Assembly (NCBI GenBank): GCA_030425615.1
Contig: JAUIAI010000266.1
Coordinates: 1 to 5,177, forward strand
DNA: 5,177 bases
Direction: 5' to 3'
Source: Gammaproteobacteria bacterium
GTDB lineage: Bacteria; Pseudomonadota; Gammaproteobacteria; Burkholderiales; Burkholderiaceae_E
The translations under genes were made by a program, and so were the position numbers. The notes under the pieces were generated by a model. It was not told the DNA's origin and ran no database searches. It saw only the letters and a list, made by a program, of their open reading frames with translations. Below, one piece after another: positions 1 to 5,177 of this stretch (positions are counted from its first letter, which is position 1; every line of letters starts with the position of its first letter).

Positions 1-518
1 ACAAGGCCATGCGCAGCCCGGAGTACCTGGAGAGGAATCACCCGCTGGGCCGGGTCCCGGTGCTGTTCGACGGCGACACGCAGTTGTTCGAGTCCGGCGC
101 CATCGTGCAGTACGTGATCGCGCGCCACGGCGGCGGTCGGCTGGCTCCGGCCGTGGATTCGCCGCAGTTCGCGCCCTACCTGCAGTGGCTGCACTATGCC
201 GAGGGCATGCTGATGCCGCAGGTGAACATCATCATGGTGGAGACGCGTTTCCTGCCGCCGGAGAAGCGCCACCAGCCGAACGTTGACCGCGCGCAGAAGC
301 TGCTCTCGCGCATGCTGCTGGCCGTGGAGGCCGGGCTCGAGGGCCGCGAGTACCTGGCCGGTGAGTTCAGCGGTGCGGACATCATGTGCGGCCACGCGTG
401 CATCGTGTCCGCGCGGCTGGGCGGCGACATCTCCAACCTGCCTAACGTCCAGGCCTATGTGCAGCGGCTGGAGGCGCGCGAGGCGCTGCAACGTGCGCGT
501 GCTACCGGCGCGGCCTGA
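1..518 (+). CDS. Glutathione S-transferase family protein, 5' end cut by the window edge
   Basis: This is a cytosolic GST that probably conjugates glutathione to electrophiles or acts as a related thiol-transfer enzyme; its substrate cannot be read. The frame is open to the left edge, and the first ATG (base 9) is probably internal, because the first strands of the thioredoxin fold, with the catalytic Ser/Cys/Tyr, are missing. Counting from that ATG, residues 10-20 contain NHPLGRVPVL with the family cis-proline (V17-P18). The glutathione-binding Glu-Ser pair follows in LFESGAIVQY (E28, S29). The all-helical C-terminal domain runs from about residue 50 and has the N-capping box S-G-A-D at 121-124 in the FSGADI motif. 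The protein ends normally at TGA 516-518. It lies 121 bases upstream of the serine hydrolase, in the same direction, with no clear terminator between them. The family is certain; the subclass is not. Confidence 0.9.
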   Translation, partial: KAMRSPEYLERNHPLGRVPVLFDGDTQLFESGAIVQYVIARHGGGRLAPAVDSPQFAPYLQWLHYAEGMLMPQVNIIMVETRFLPPEKRHQPNVDRAQKLLSRMLLAVEAGLEGREYLAGEFSGADIMCGHACIVSARLGGDISNLPNVQAYVQRLEAREALQRARATGAA

Positions 519-553
519 CGGGATCTCTGTTTTCCGGGGGCCAGTTACCCAGC

Positions 554-586
554 CGACGGCCGTCGCCCGAGGCGCGGCAATTGCCG
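554..586. repeat. Two perfect 12-bp palindromes in the GST-hydrolase gap
   Basis: CGACGGCCGTCG occupies 554-565 and CGGCAATTGCCG occupies 575-586; each is fully self-complementary, and nine bases separate them. They lie 54 to 86 bases before the hydrolase start. Neither is followed by a T run, so they do not look like a rho-independent terminator. They could be operator half-sites or chance in GC-rich DNA. No convincing -35/-10 pair was found in the 519-639 gap. Confidence 0.35.
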
Positions 587-625
587 GTGGATCAGCGAGG
601 GCCTCCCCCCTTCTGCACGCTTTCG

Positions 626-630
626 AAGGA
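626..630 (+). promoter_or_regulatory. Ribosome binding site of the NylB-like hydrolase
   Basis: AAGGA lies nine bases before the ATG at 640. It decides the start: the frame is open back to base 283, but that extension lies within the GST gene and the gap and has no resemblance to the hydrolase family. Confidence 0.65.
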
Positions 631-639
631 CTGCGCACG

Positions 640-1842
640 ATGCCCGATTCCTCCGCCTGGCGGCGCGGCTTTCCGCCCCCGCCCGAGCACCGTATCCGCT
701 TCGTGGATCTGACCACGCTGCCGTACCCCGCCCACCGGTGGCTGTACTGCCACTGGCGCGAGGTGGTGCCCAGCGTGCGCGTCTGGCGGGGTCGTGGCGC
801 GCCCCGCCCATTGCCACGCGCGGAACGCGACCTGGGGGGGTTCACGTTCGACGACCCGGCGGGCGGCACCTGCACGCTGAACGAGGCCCTTCTGCGGTCG
901 GCCACCGACGGGCTGCTGGTCCTGCACGACGGCAAGGTCCTGTTCGAACGCTATCTGGGTGACCTCCAGCCACACCTCACCCACCGCTGCTTCTCGGTGA
1001 CGAAGTCCTTCGTCGGTCTGCTGGCGGCAACCGCGGTGCACGACGGCCGCATCGACGCGGCGCTGCCGGTGGCGCACTACGTGCCCGAACTCGCCGACAG
1101 CGGCTGGGGGTCGGCCACGATCCGCCAGGTGCTGGACATGACCGTGAACCTCACGTTCGAGGAAGACTACGAAGACCCCGAGGGCGATGTCGTGCGCTCG
1201 CGCCGCGCCGCGGGCACGCTGCCCTACCCGGCCGGATACAGCGGCCCGCAAAGTCTCTACGAGTACCTGCTCACCGTGGCTCAGGCGGGTCCGCACGACG
1301 ACTCGTTCCAGTACGTCACGTCGAACACGCACGTGCTCGCCTGGATCCTGCAGCGGGTCACCGATACCCCGCTGGCCACGCTGCTCTCCGAAAAGCTCTG
1401 GCAACCCCTGGGCGCAGAAGAAGACGGCGATCTGATGGTCGACCCGGACGGCATCGCCGAGGCCGGCGGCGGGCTGTCGGTCACCCTGCGCGACCTGGCC
1501 CGCGTGGGCGAACTCGTGCGGTGCAACGGCGTCGTGGACGGAGAGGAACTCATTCCGAAGGCGGTGATCCAGGACATTGCCGACGGAGCCGACAGGCAGA
1601 AGTTCGCGAAGGCCGGCTACAGGGAGTTCGACGGCTGGTCGTACCGCAACCAGTGGTGGGTGTCCCACGATGCGTTCGGCGCCATCCGGGGGCTGGGCAT
1701 CTTCGGCCAGCAGCTCTACGTGGCGCCGGGGGCCGGGCTGGTCATCGCCCGCTTCGGCTCGCAACGCATCGCGGTGGACGACGCGCTCGAGGCACTGCTG
1801 ATGTCGGCGTTCGGTTCGCTGGCGGACCTCGTGGCCCGCTGA
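640..1842 (+). CDS. NylB-like serine hydrolase (class C beta-lactamase fold)
   Basis: This 400-residue protein is a serine hydrolase of the penicillin-binding-protein-like family. From memory it aligns along its length with the nylon-oligomer hydrolase NylB (6-aminohexanoate-dimer hydrolase, 392 residues). Shared blocks include HRWLYCHWREVVPS (32-45), YVPEL (147-151), VLDM (164-167), FQY..SNT.VLAWI (223-236), DLARVG (285-290) and the QWW...G.GI.GQ.L region (338-359). The catalytic SxxK motif is S119-V-T-K122. Y225 matches NylB Tyr215, completing the Ser/Lys/Tyr centre, and Y177 in EEDYEDP matches Tyr170, which contacts substrate in NylB. NylB residues Asp181 and Asn266, linked to nylon-dimer activity, align with R188 and G276, so that substrate is not predicted; an ester or another amide is as likely. 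No signal peptide is visible, so it is probably cytoplasmic. The start is set by AAGGA at 626-630. It reads towards the thiolase, 51 bases downstream. Confidence 0.9.
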   Translation: MPDSSAWRRGFPPPPEHRIRFVDLTTLPYPAHRWLYCHWREVVPSVRVWRGRGAPRPLPRAERDLGGFTFDDPAGGTCTLNEALLRSATDGLLVLHDGKVLFERYLGDLQPHLTHRCFSVTKSFVGLLAATAVHDGRIDAALPVAHYVPELADSGWGSATIRQVLDMTVNLTFEEDYEDPEGDVVRSRRAAGTLPYPAGYSGPQSLYEYLLTVAQAGPHDDSFQYVTSNTHVLAWILQRVTDTPLATLLSEKLWQPLGAEEDGDLMVDPDGIAEAGGGLSVTLRDLARVGELVRCNGVVDGEELIPKAVIQDIADGADRQKFAKAGYREFDGWSYRNQWWVSHDAFGAIRGLGIFGQQLYVAPGAGLVIARFGSQRIAVDDALEALLMSAFGSLADLVAR

Positions 1843-1861
1843 CCCGAAGCGCGCATACTCT

Positions 1862-1880
1862 TGGTTCTCCCAGAGAACCA
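1862..1880. promoter_or_regulatory. Perfect inverted repeat before the thiolase (operator or mRNA hairpin)
   Basis: TGGTTCTC (1862-1869), the spacer CCA and GAGAACCA (1873-1880) form a perfect 8-bp dyad. It ends one base before the Shine-Dalgarno sequence. As DNA it is a good dimeric-regulator site, and its centre reads T-N11-A (T1865, A1877), the loose LysR-type consensus. As RNA it would make a stable stem with a three-base loop beside the ribosome binding site. No T run follows, so it is a poor terminator for the hydrolase gene. A weak -10-like CATACT lies at 1854-1859 without a recognisable -35. Confidence 0.55.
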
Positions 1881-1886
1881 GAGAGG
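1881..1886 (+). promoter_or_regulatory. Ribosome binding site of the thiolase
   Basis: GAGAGG lies seven bases before the ATG at 1894. It favours this ATG over the TTG at 1861, which would place the inverted repeat inside the coding region and add eleven residues unlike the family's N-terminus. Confidence 0.6.
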
Positions 1887-1893
1887 CATCCTC

Positions 1894-3054
1894 ATGCGCC
1901 AAGCCGTCATCGTCTCCTACGCCCGCACGGGGCTGGCCAAGGCCGCCCGCGGCGGTTTCAACATGACCCCGCACATGACCATGCTCGGCCATGCCATCGA
2001 GCACGCCGTGGCGCGCGCCGGGGTGGACCCGGCCGAAGTCGAGGACGTGGTCTCCGGCTGCGTGGCGGCTTCGGGCAACGTGGCGCGCGCCGGCGCCCTG
2101 CTGGCGGGTCTGCCGGTGACCACGGCCGGGTCCACCGTGCACCGCGCGTGCTCGTCGGGGCTGAACGCCATCGCCAACGCCGCGCACCACATCGTGGAGG
2201 AAGGCGCGAGCGTGGTGGTGGGCAGCGGGGTGGACTCCATCACGTTCCAGGGCGCGGCCGGCGGCGGGCGCGAGGAACGTCTGACGCAGATGTATCCGGA
2301 TTTCTGGATGCCGATGATCGACACCGCCGACGTGGTGGCCGAGCGTTACAAGATCAGCCGCGAGTACCAGGACGAGTACTCGCTGCAATCGCAGCAGCGC
2401 ATGGCCGCTGCGCAGCAGGCCGGCAAATTCAAGGACGAAATCATCTCCGTGAACACCCAGATGAAGGTGGTGAACAAGGAGACCAAGGAAGAGTCACTGG
2501 TCGACTACGTGGTCGATCGTGACGAATGCAACCGGCCGAGCACCACGCTCGAAGGCCTTGCCTCGCTGCAGCCGGTGAAGGGCCCGGGCAAGTTCGTGAC
2601 CGCCGGTAACGCCAGCCAGCTTTCGGACGGCGCGGCGGCGGTCGTGCTCATGGAGGCCAAGGAAGCCGAGCGGCGCGGCCTGCAGGCGATGGGCGCGTTC
2701 AAGGGCTGGGCCATTGCCGGCTGCCAGCCCGACGAGATGGGCATCGGCCCGGTGTTCGCGGTGCCGCGGCTGCTCGAGCGCCACGGCCTGAAGATCGACG
2801 ACATCGAGCTCTGGGAACTGAACGAGGCGTTCGCCAGCCAGTGCCTGTACTGCCGCGACGAGCTCGGCATCGACCCGAGCATCTACAACGTCAACGGCGG
2901 CTCGATCGCCATCGGCCACCCGTTCGGAATGACCGGCACGCGGCTGGCCGGTCACATCCTCATGGAGGGCAAGCGCCGCGGCGTGAAGAACGTGGTGGTG
3001 TCGATGTGCATCGGCGGCGGCATGGGCGCGGCCGGGCTGTTCGAGGTGTTCTGA
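1894..3054 (+). CDS. Thiolase (acetyl-CoA C-acyltransferase / acetyltransferase)
   Basis: This cytoplasmic enzyme either cleaves 3-ketoacyl-CoA with CoA, as in beta-oxidation, or condenses two acetyl-CoA. At 386 residues it has normal thiolase length and all active-site elements. The acyl-accepting nucleophile is C86 in HRACSSGLNA (83-92). The GKFVTAGNASQLSDGAAA block spans 232-249. N310 lies in NEAF (310-313), the catalytic His is H342 in GHPFGMTG (341-348), and the proton-transferring Cys is C372 in CIGGGMGAAG. GHPFGMTG, rather than the commoner GHPLGxSG, marks a subgroup I recall from proteobacterial acetyl-CoA acyltransferases. Degradative and biosynthetic members cannot be separated by eye, and no hydratase/dehydrogenase partner or PHB gene is in view. 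The ATG follows GAGAGG and an inverted repeat that may control it. The LysR gene begins 37 bases after its stop and is probably co-transcribed. Confidence 0.95.
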   Translation: MRQAVIVSYARTGLAKAARGGFNMTPHMTMLGHAIEHAVARAGVDPAEVEDVVSGCVAASGNVARAGALLAGLPVTTAGSTVHRACSSGLNAIANAAHHIVEEGASVVVGSGVDSITFQGAAGGGREERLTQMYPDFWMPMIDTADVVAERYKISREYQDEYSLQSQQRMAAAQQAGKFKDEIISVNTQMKVVNKETKEESLVDYVVDRDECNRPSTTLEGLASLQPVKGPGKFVTAGNASQLSDGAAAVVLMEAKEAERRGLQAMGAFKGWAIAGCQPDEMGIGPVFAVPRLLERHGLKIDDIELWELNEAFASQCLYCRDELGIDPSIYNVNGGSIAIGHPFGMTGTRLAGHILMEGKRRGVKNVVVSMCIGGGMGAAGLFEVF

Positions 3055-3091
3055 GGCCCGGCGCGGGATCGTCGGCGGCGGGCGCCCTGAC

Positions 3092-4000
3092 GTGGCCTTC
3101 ACGCTGCGCCAGCTCCAGTACTTCGTGGCGGTCTGCGAGACCGGCACGGTGTCCGGCGCGGCGCACAAGCTGTCGATCTCGCAGTCCGCGGTCACCGAGG
3201 CCATCAAGGACCTCGAGGCCGATCTGGCGGTGAAGCTGTTCGAGCGGCACGCCCGCGGGCTGTCCACGACCCACCAGGGGCACCGATTCCTGCGCCACGC
3301 AACCTCGATTCTCGGGGGCGTGGCGCATGCCCGCCAGAGTCTGCAGCATGCCGACGAGACGGTGGCCGGCCGGCTGCACCTCGGCGTGACCTCGCTGGTG
3401 GCCGGCTATGTGCTCTCGGACCTCCTGGCCCGGTTTCGGCGGGCCAATCCCGCGGTCGAGGTCTCGGCCATCGAAGACGGCGTCGAGTATCTGGATCACC
3501 TGCTCATCGGGGGCGAGCTGGACGTGGCGGTGGCCGTCGTCTCCGATGCCCGCGACCGGGCGGCCCTGCAGGCCGAGATCCTGGAAGTGTCGCCCTACCG
3601 GCTCTGGCTGCCGCTGGGGCACCCGCTGACCCAGCGGCAGAGCATCGGGCTGGCGGACATCGCGGCCGAGCCGTTCATCATGCTCACGGTCGACGAGATC
3701 GAGGAGGCCACGGTCAATCTTCTCGGCGCCATGGGCAGCCGGCCGAACGTCGCGTTTCGCACGCGCTCGGTCGAGGCCGTGCGTTCGCTGGTGGCCACCG
3801 GCGCGGGGGTGGCCCTGTTACCCGATCTCGTCTACCGGCCCTGGTCGCTCGAGGGCGACCGCATCGAGTCGCGCGACGTCTCGGCGGCCCTGCCGGTGGT
3901 GCAGGTCGGTGTGCTCTGGCGGCGGGGTTCGACCTTGTCGCCGGCGGCGCAGGACTTCATCGCCATGGCGCAGGCGAGCCGCGACGGCCGGACCCGATGA
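3092..4000 (+). CDS. LysR-type transcriptional regulator
   Basis: This is a DNA-binding regulator of 302 residues, the usual size for LysR proteins. The N-terminal winged helix-turn-helix covers about residues 4-63: LRQLQYFVAVCETGTVSGAA, then the recognition helix in SISQSAVTEAIKDLE, and KLFERHARGLSTTHQG, all in the family pattern. Residues from about 90 to 295 form the periplasmic-binding-like effector domain, with GRLHLGVTSLVAGYVL at its start and the late GAGVALLPD block (about 233-241). The start is GTG at 3092, chosen because the protein then begins exactly where LysR proteins normally do; the purine-rich GGCGGCGGG at 3074-3082 is only a weak ribosome binding site. It runs in the same direction as the thiolase before it and the binding protein after it, not divergent as is more common, so its target cannot be inferred from a shared divergent promoter. 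The effector is unknown. Confidence 0.95.
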   Translation: MAFTLRQLQYFVAVCETGTVSGAAHKLSISQSAVTEAIKDLEADLAVKLFERHARGLSTTHQGHRFLRHATSILGGVAHARQSLQHADETVAGRLHLGVTSLVAGYVLSDLLARFRRANPAVEVSAIEDGVEYLDHLLIGGELDVAVAVVSDARDRAALQAEILEVSPYRLWLPLGHPLTQRQSIGLADIAAEPFIMLTVDEIEEATVNLLGAMGSRPNVAFRTRSVEAVRSLVATGAGVALLPDLVYRPWSLEGDRIESRDVSAALPVVQVGVLWRRGSTLSPAAQDFIAMAQASRDGRTR

Positions 4001-4169
4001 GCCGTCCCGTCGACGGTCGGTGGCCGTGCGCCGCGGCCCATGGACGGCCGGATGCGTTCGGAATTTCCGATATCAGCATTCTGATAAATACGGTTGTGAT
4101 ACCTCCGTCGGCGCGGAATGATTGCCGGGATCGTTCGTTGGCAACGACCACCCGACAATGGAGGAAACC
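4001..4169 (+). promoter_or_regulatory. Regulatory gap with A/T-rich island before the binding-protein gene
   Basis: This is the longest gap in the window. Bases 4061-4100 are 26/40 A or T, in sharp contrast to their surroundings, which suggests the promoter lies here. TATCAG (4071-4076) and CTGATA (4081-4086) form a perfect dyad with a four-base spacer. TCGTTGGCAACGA (4135-4147) is a second dyad, 22 bases before the start codon, and fits T-N11-A. Candidate -10 elements such as GATAAA (4083-4088) or GATACC (4098-4103) have no strong -35 partner, so exact promoter boxes are not assigned. GGCCGT (4022-4027) and ACGGCC (4044-4049) could pair after the LysR stop, but no T run follows. Confidence 0.4.
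4160..4164 (+). promoter_or_regulatory. Ribosome binding site of the binding-protein gene
   Basis: GGAGG, within TGGAGGAAACC, lies five bases before the ATG at 4170. It is the best Shine-Dalgarno sequence in the window and fixes the start, giving a protein that begins with a proper signal peptide. Confidence 0.8.
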
Positions 4170-5177
4170 ATGGGAATCGTGTCGAAGACCGCGGCAGCCG
4201 GGGCACTCAGCCTGTCCCTCGTGGCCACGCTGAGCGCCGCCGGACTCGAGAAGCTGGGAGCGCCCGAGGGCCAGGTGAACATCGTGGCCTGGCCGGGGTA
4301 TATCGAGCGCGGCGAAACCGACGCCAAGTTCGACTGGGTGACCGCCTTCGAGAAGGCCAGCGGCTGCAAGGTGCAGGTCAAGACCGCGAACACCTCGGAC
4401 GAGATGGTCGCGCTCATGAACGAGGGCGGCTTCGATCTGGTCACGGCCTCCGGTGACGCTTCCCTGCGGCTCATCGCGGGCAAGCGGGTACAACCGGTGA
4501 ACGTGTCCCTGGTGCCCTCCTGGGGCACGGTGGACGACCGGCTCAAGAGCGCGCCCTGGCACACGGTGGGCGGCGTGCACTACGGCGTGCCCTACATGTG
4601 GGGCCCCAATGTCCTGATGTACAACACCACGGTCTTCAAGGAGCCGCCCAAGAGCTGGAACGTCGTGTTCGAGGAAATGAACCTGCCCGACGGCAAGTCC
4701 AACAAGGGTCGGGTGCAGGCCTACGACGGCCCGATCCATGTCGCCGACGCGGCCCAGTACCTGATGCACCACAAGCCGGAGCTCGGTATCAAGAGCCCGT
4801 ACGAGCTCAACGAAGACCAGTACAAGGCGGCGCTCGATCTGCTGCGCGGGCAGCGCAAGCTGGTTTCGCGCTACTGGCACGACGCGTTCATCCAGATCGA
4901 CGACTTCAAGAACGAGGGCGTGGTGGCGTCGGGCTCGTGGCCGTTCCAGGTCAACCTGCTCAAGTCCGGCGGCGCGCCGGTGGCCTCTGCCGCCGGCACC
5001 GGCCAGGTGGCATTGGCCCGCGACGCCGAACAGGCGCTGGCCCGCTTTCCGACCTTCGATCACGTGGTCGAACTGGTCCGCGCCAACCGCGACGTGAAAC
5101 TGCTGGTCGAAGTCGAAACCGGTATCCGCCTGGTCTCCTACCGGCCCGGGCGCATCGAATTCACCCCCGCCACCGAC
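4170..5177 (+). CDS. ydcS: YdcS/PotD-type polyamine-binding periplasmic protein, 3' end replaced by a DnaX-like segment; open at right edge
   Basis: Codons 1-273 encode the substrate-binding component of an ABC importer related to E. coli YdcS (putrescine-type substrates; E. coli YdcS is also reported to have poly-3-hydroxybutyrate synthase activity). Residues 1-24 are a Sec signal peptide: MGIVSK, a hydrophobic Ala/Leu core, and probable cleavage after LSAA. The mature part carries family signatures that I recall almost unchanged in YdcS: WPGYIERG (41-48), the DWVTAFEK...GC region (55-66), TSDEMVALM (75-83), DLVTASGDASLRLI (89-102), WGPNVLMYNT (144-153), LPDGKSNKGRVQAYDGPI (172-189), RYWHDAF (234-240) and NEGVVASGSWPFQVN (248-262). 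The family should continue with a GATGWADTTM-type block and about 100 further residues (YdcS is about 381). Instead residues 274-336 are unrelated and DnaX-like. No stop occurs before the edge. As drawn the gene is a truncated chimera; the real transporter gene probably continued differently. Confidence 0.85.
   Translation, partial: MGIVSKTAAAGALSLSLVATLSAAGLEKLGAPEGQVNIVAWPGYIERGETDAKFDWVTAFEKASGCKVQVKTANTSDEMVALMNEGGFDLVTASGDASLRLIAGKRVQPVNVSLVPSWGTVDDRLKSAPWHTVGGVHYGVPYMWGPNVLMYNTTVFKEPPKSWNVVFEEMNLPDGKSNKGRVQAYDGPIHVADAAQYLMHHKPELGIKSPYELNEDQYKAALDLLRGQRKLVSRYWHDAFIQIDDFKNEGVVASGSWPFQVNLLKSGGAPVASAAGTGQVALARDAEQALARFPTFDHVVELVRANRDVKLLVEVETGIRLVSYRPGRIEFTPATD
4989..5177 (+). other. dnaX: C-terminal DnaX (DNA polymerase III gamma/tau) segment joined in frame; probable chimeric join
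   Basis: From about codon 274 of the preceding frame, the translation matches what I recall of the C-terminal region of Rhodobacteraceae-type DnaX, the clamp-loader gamma/tau subunit. An Ala-rich linker is followed by ALARFPTFDHVVELVRANRD (289-308), then DVKLLVEVETGIRLVSY (308-324) and PGRIEFTPATD (326-336). In DnaX this region is followed by a block like APRDLAxRLxQRLQxWTG, which would lie beyond the edge. Codon choice also changes: glutamate is 11 GAG to 3 GAA in codons 1-273 but 0 to 5 afterwards, and the only lysine codon after the join is AAA, against 18 AAG before it. The exact join cannot be fixed, because GGAPVAS would suit the end of either partner; it lies somewhere in about 4966-5010. 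Identification rests on memory of the family, not on a search. Confidence 0.75.

Noticed and set aside
283..639. N-terminal extension of the hydrolase frame back to base 283
   Set aside because: It overlaps the GST gene in another frame, its translation is low-complexity Arg/Ala/Ser, and the ATG at 640 has its own ribosome binding site and gives the normal family length.
592..2388. Long minus-strand open frame (598 codons) opposite the hydrolase and thiolase
   Set aside because: It is rich in His, Arg, Gly and Ala without any recognisable domain. It arises from the G/C third-base bias of the sense genes, which carry complete catalytic motifs.
1521..2522. Plus-strand 333-codon frame spanning the hydrolase-thiolase gap
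   Set aside because: It is an Arg/Gly-rich shadow frame that overlaps the ends of two well-supported genes; no family resemblance.
4007..4016. 10-bp palindrome CCGTCGACGG just after the LysR stop
   Set aside because: Short GC-rich self-complementary words are expected by chance here, and nothing else at this place supports a function.
4022..4049. Possible terminator hairpin after the LysR gene (GGCCGT/ACGGCC)
   Set aside because: Six-base arms with a 16-base loop and no following T run; not convincing as a rho-independent terminator.
3997..4233. Small plus-strand frame starting in the ATGA overlap with the LysR stop (78 codons)
   Set aside because: The ATGA overlap is tempting, but the translation has no recognisable features and runs through the ribosome binding site and into the signal peptide of the next gene in another frame.
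3957..5063. Minus-strand open frame (368 codons) opposite the binding-protein gene
   Set aside because: It has the same shadow composition, and the plus strand has a signal peptide, a strong ribosome binding site and clear family motifs.

Overview
The window is GC-rich proteobacterial chromosomal DNA. Almost every synonymous third base is G or C, there are good Shine-Dalgarno sites, and all genes point rightwards with short gaps. The protein families (GST, NylB-type serine hydrolase, thiolase, LysR regulator, YdcS-type binding protein) are common in Alpha-, Beta- and Gammaproteobacteria, so I do not assign a genus. No rRNA, tRNA, CRISPR array, insertion sequence or integration site was seen.

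Layout, left to right: (1) the 3' part of a glutathione S-transferase gene, cut by the left edge (1-518); (2) a 121-base gap with two perfect 12-bp palindromes; (3) a 400-residue serine hydrolase of the NylB (6-aminohexanoate-dimer hydrolase) / class C beta-lactamase fold (640-1842); (4) a 51-base gap with a perfect 8-bp inverted repeat directly before the ribosome binding site of (5) a 386-residue thiolase (1894-3054); (6) after only 37 bases, a 302-residue LysR-type regulator starting with GTG (3092-4000); (7) a 169-base regulatory gap with an A/T-rich island and two small palindromes; (8) a reading frame open to the right edge (4170-5177) that starts as a YdcS/PotD-type polyamine-binding periplasmic protein.

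The most unusual feature is at the right end. At about codon 273 of the binding-protein frame (around base 4988) the sequence stops resembling YdcS and continues in frame as the C-terminal part of a DNA polymerase III gamma/tau subunit (DnaX), of the type I know from Rhodobacteraceae. Glutamate codon choice changes at the same point. The simplest explanation is a chimeric join, either misassembly or recombination through a short GC-rich homology, so the last ~190 bases should not be treated as part of the transporter gene.

How the genes might work together is inference. An amide/ester hydrolase, a thiolase that cleaves or forms 3-ketoacyl-CoA, a LysR regulator and a polyamine-type binding protein would fit a locus for uptake and breakdown of an amine- or acyl-containing compound. 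No substrate can be read from the sequence. The gaps before the thiolase and before the binding protein each carry dyad symmetry compatible with a LysR-type operator. No clearly new multi-gene system is visible.
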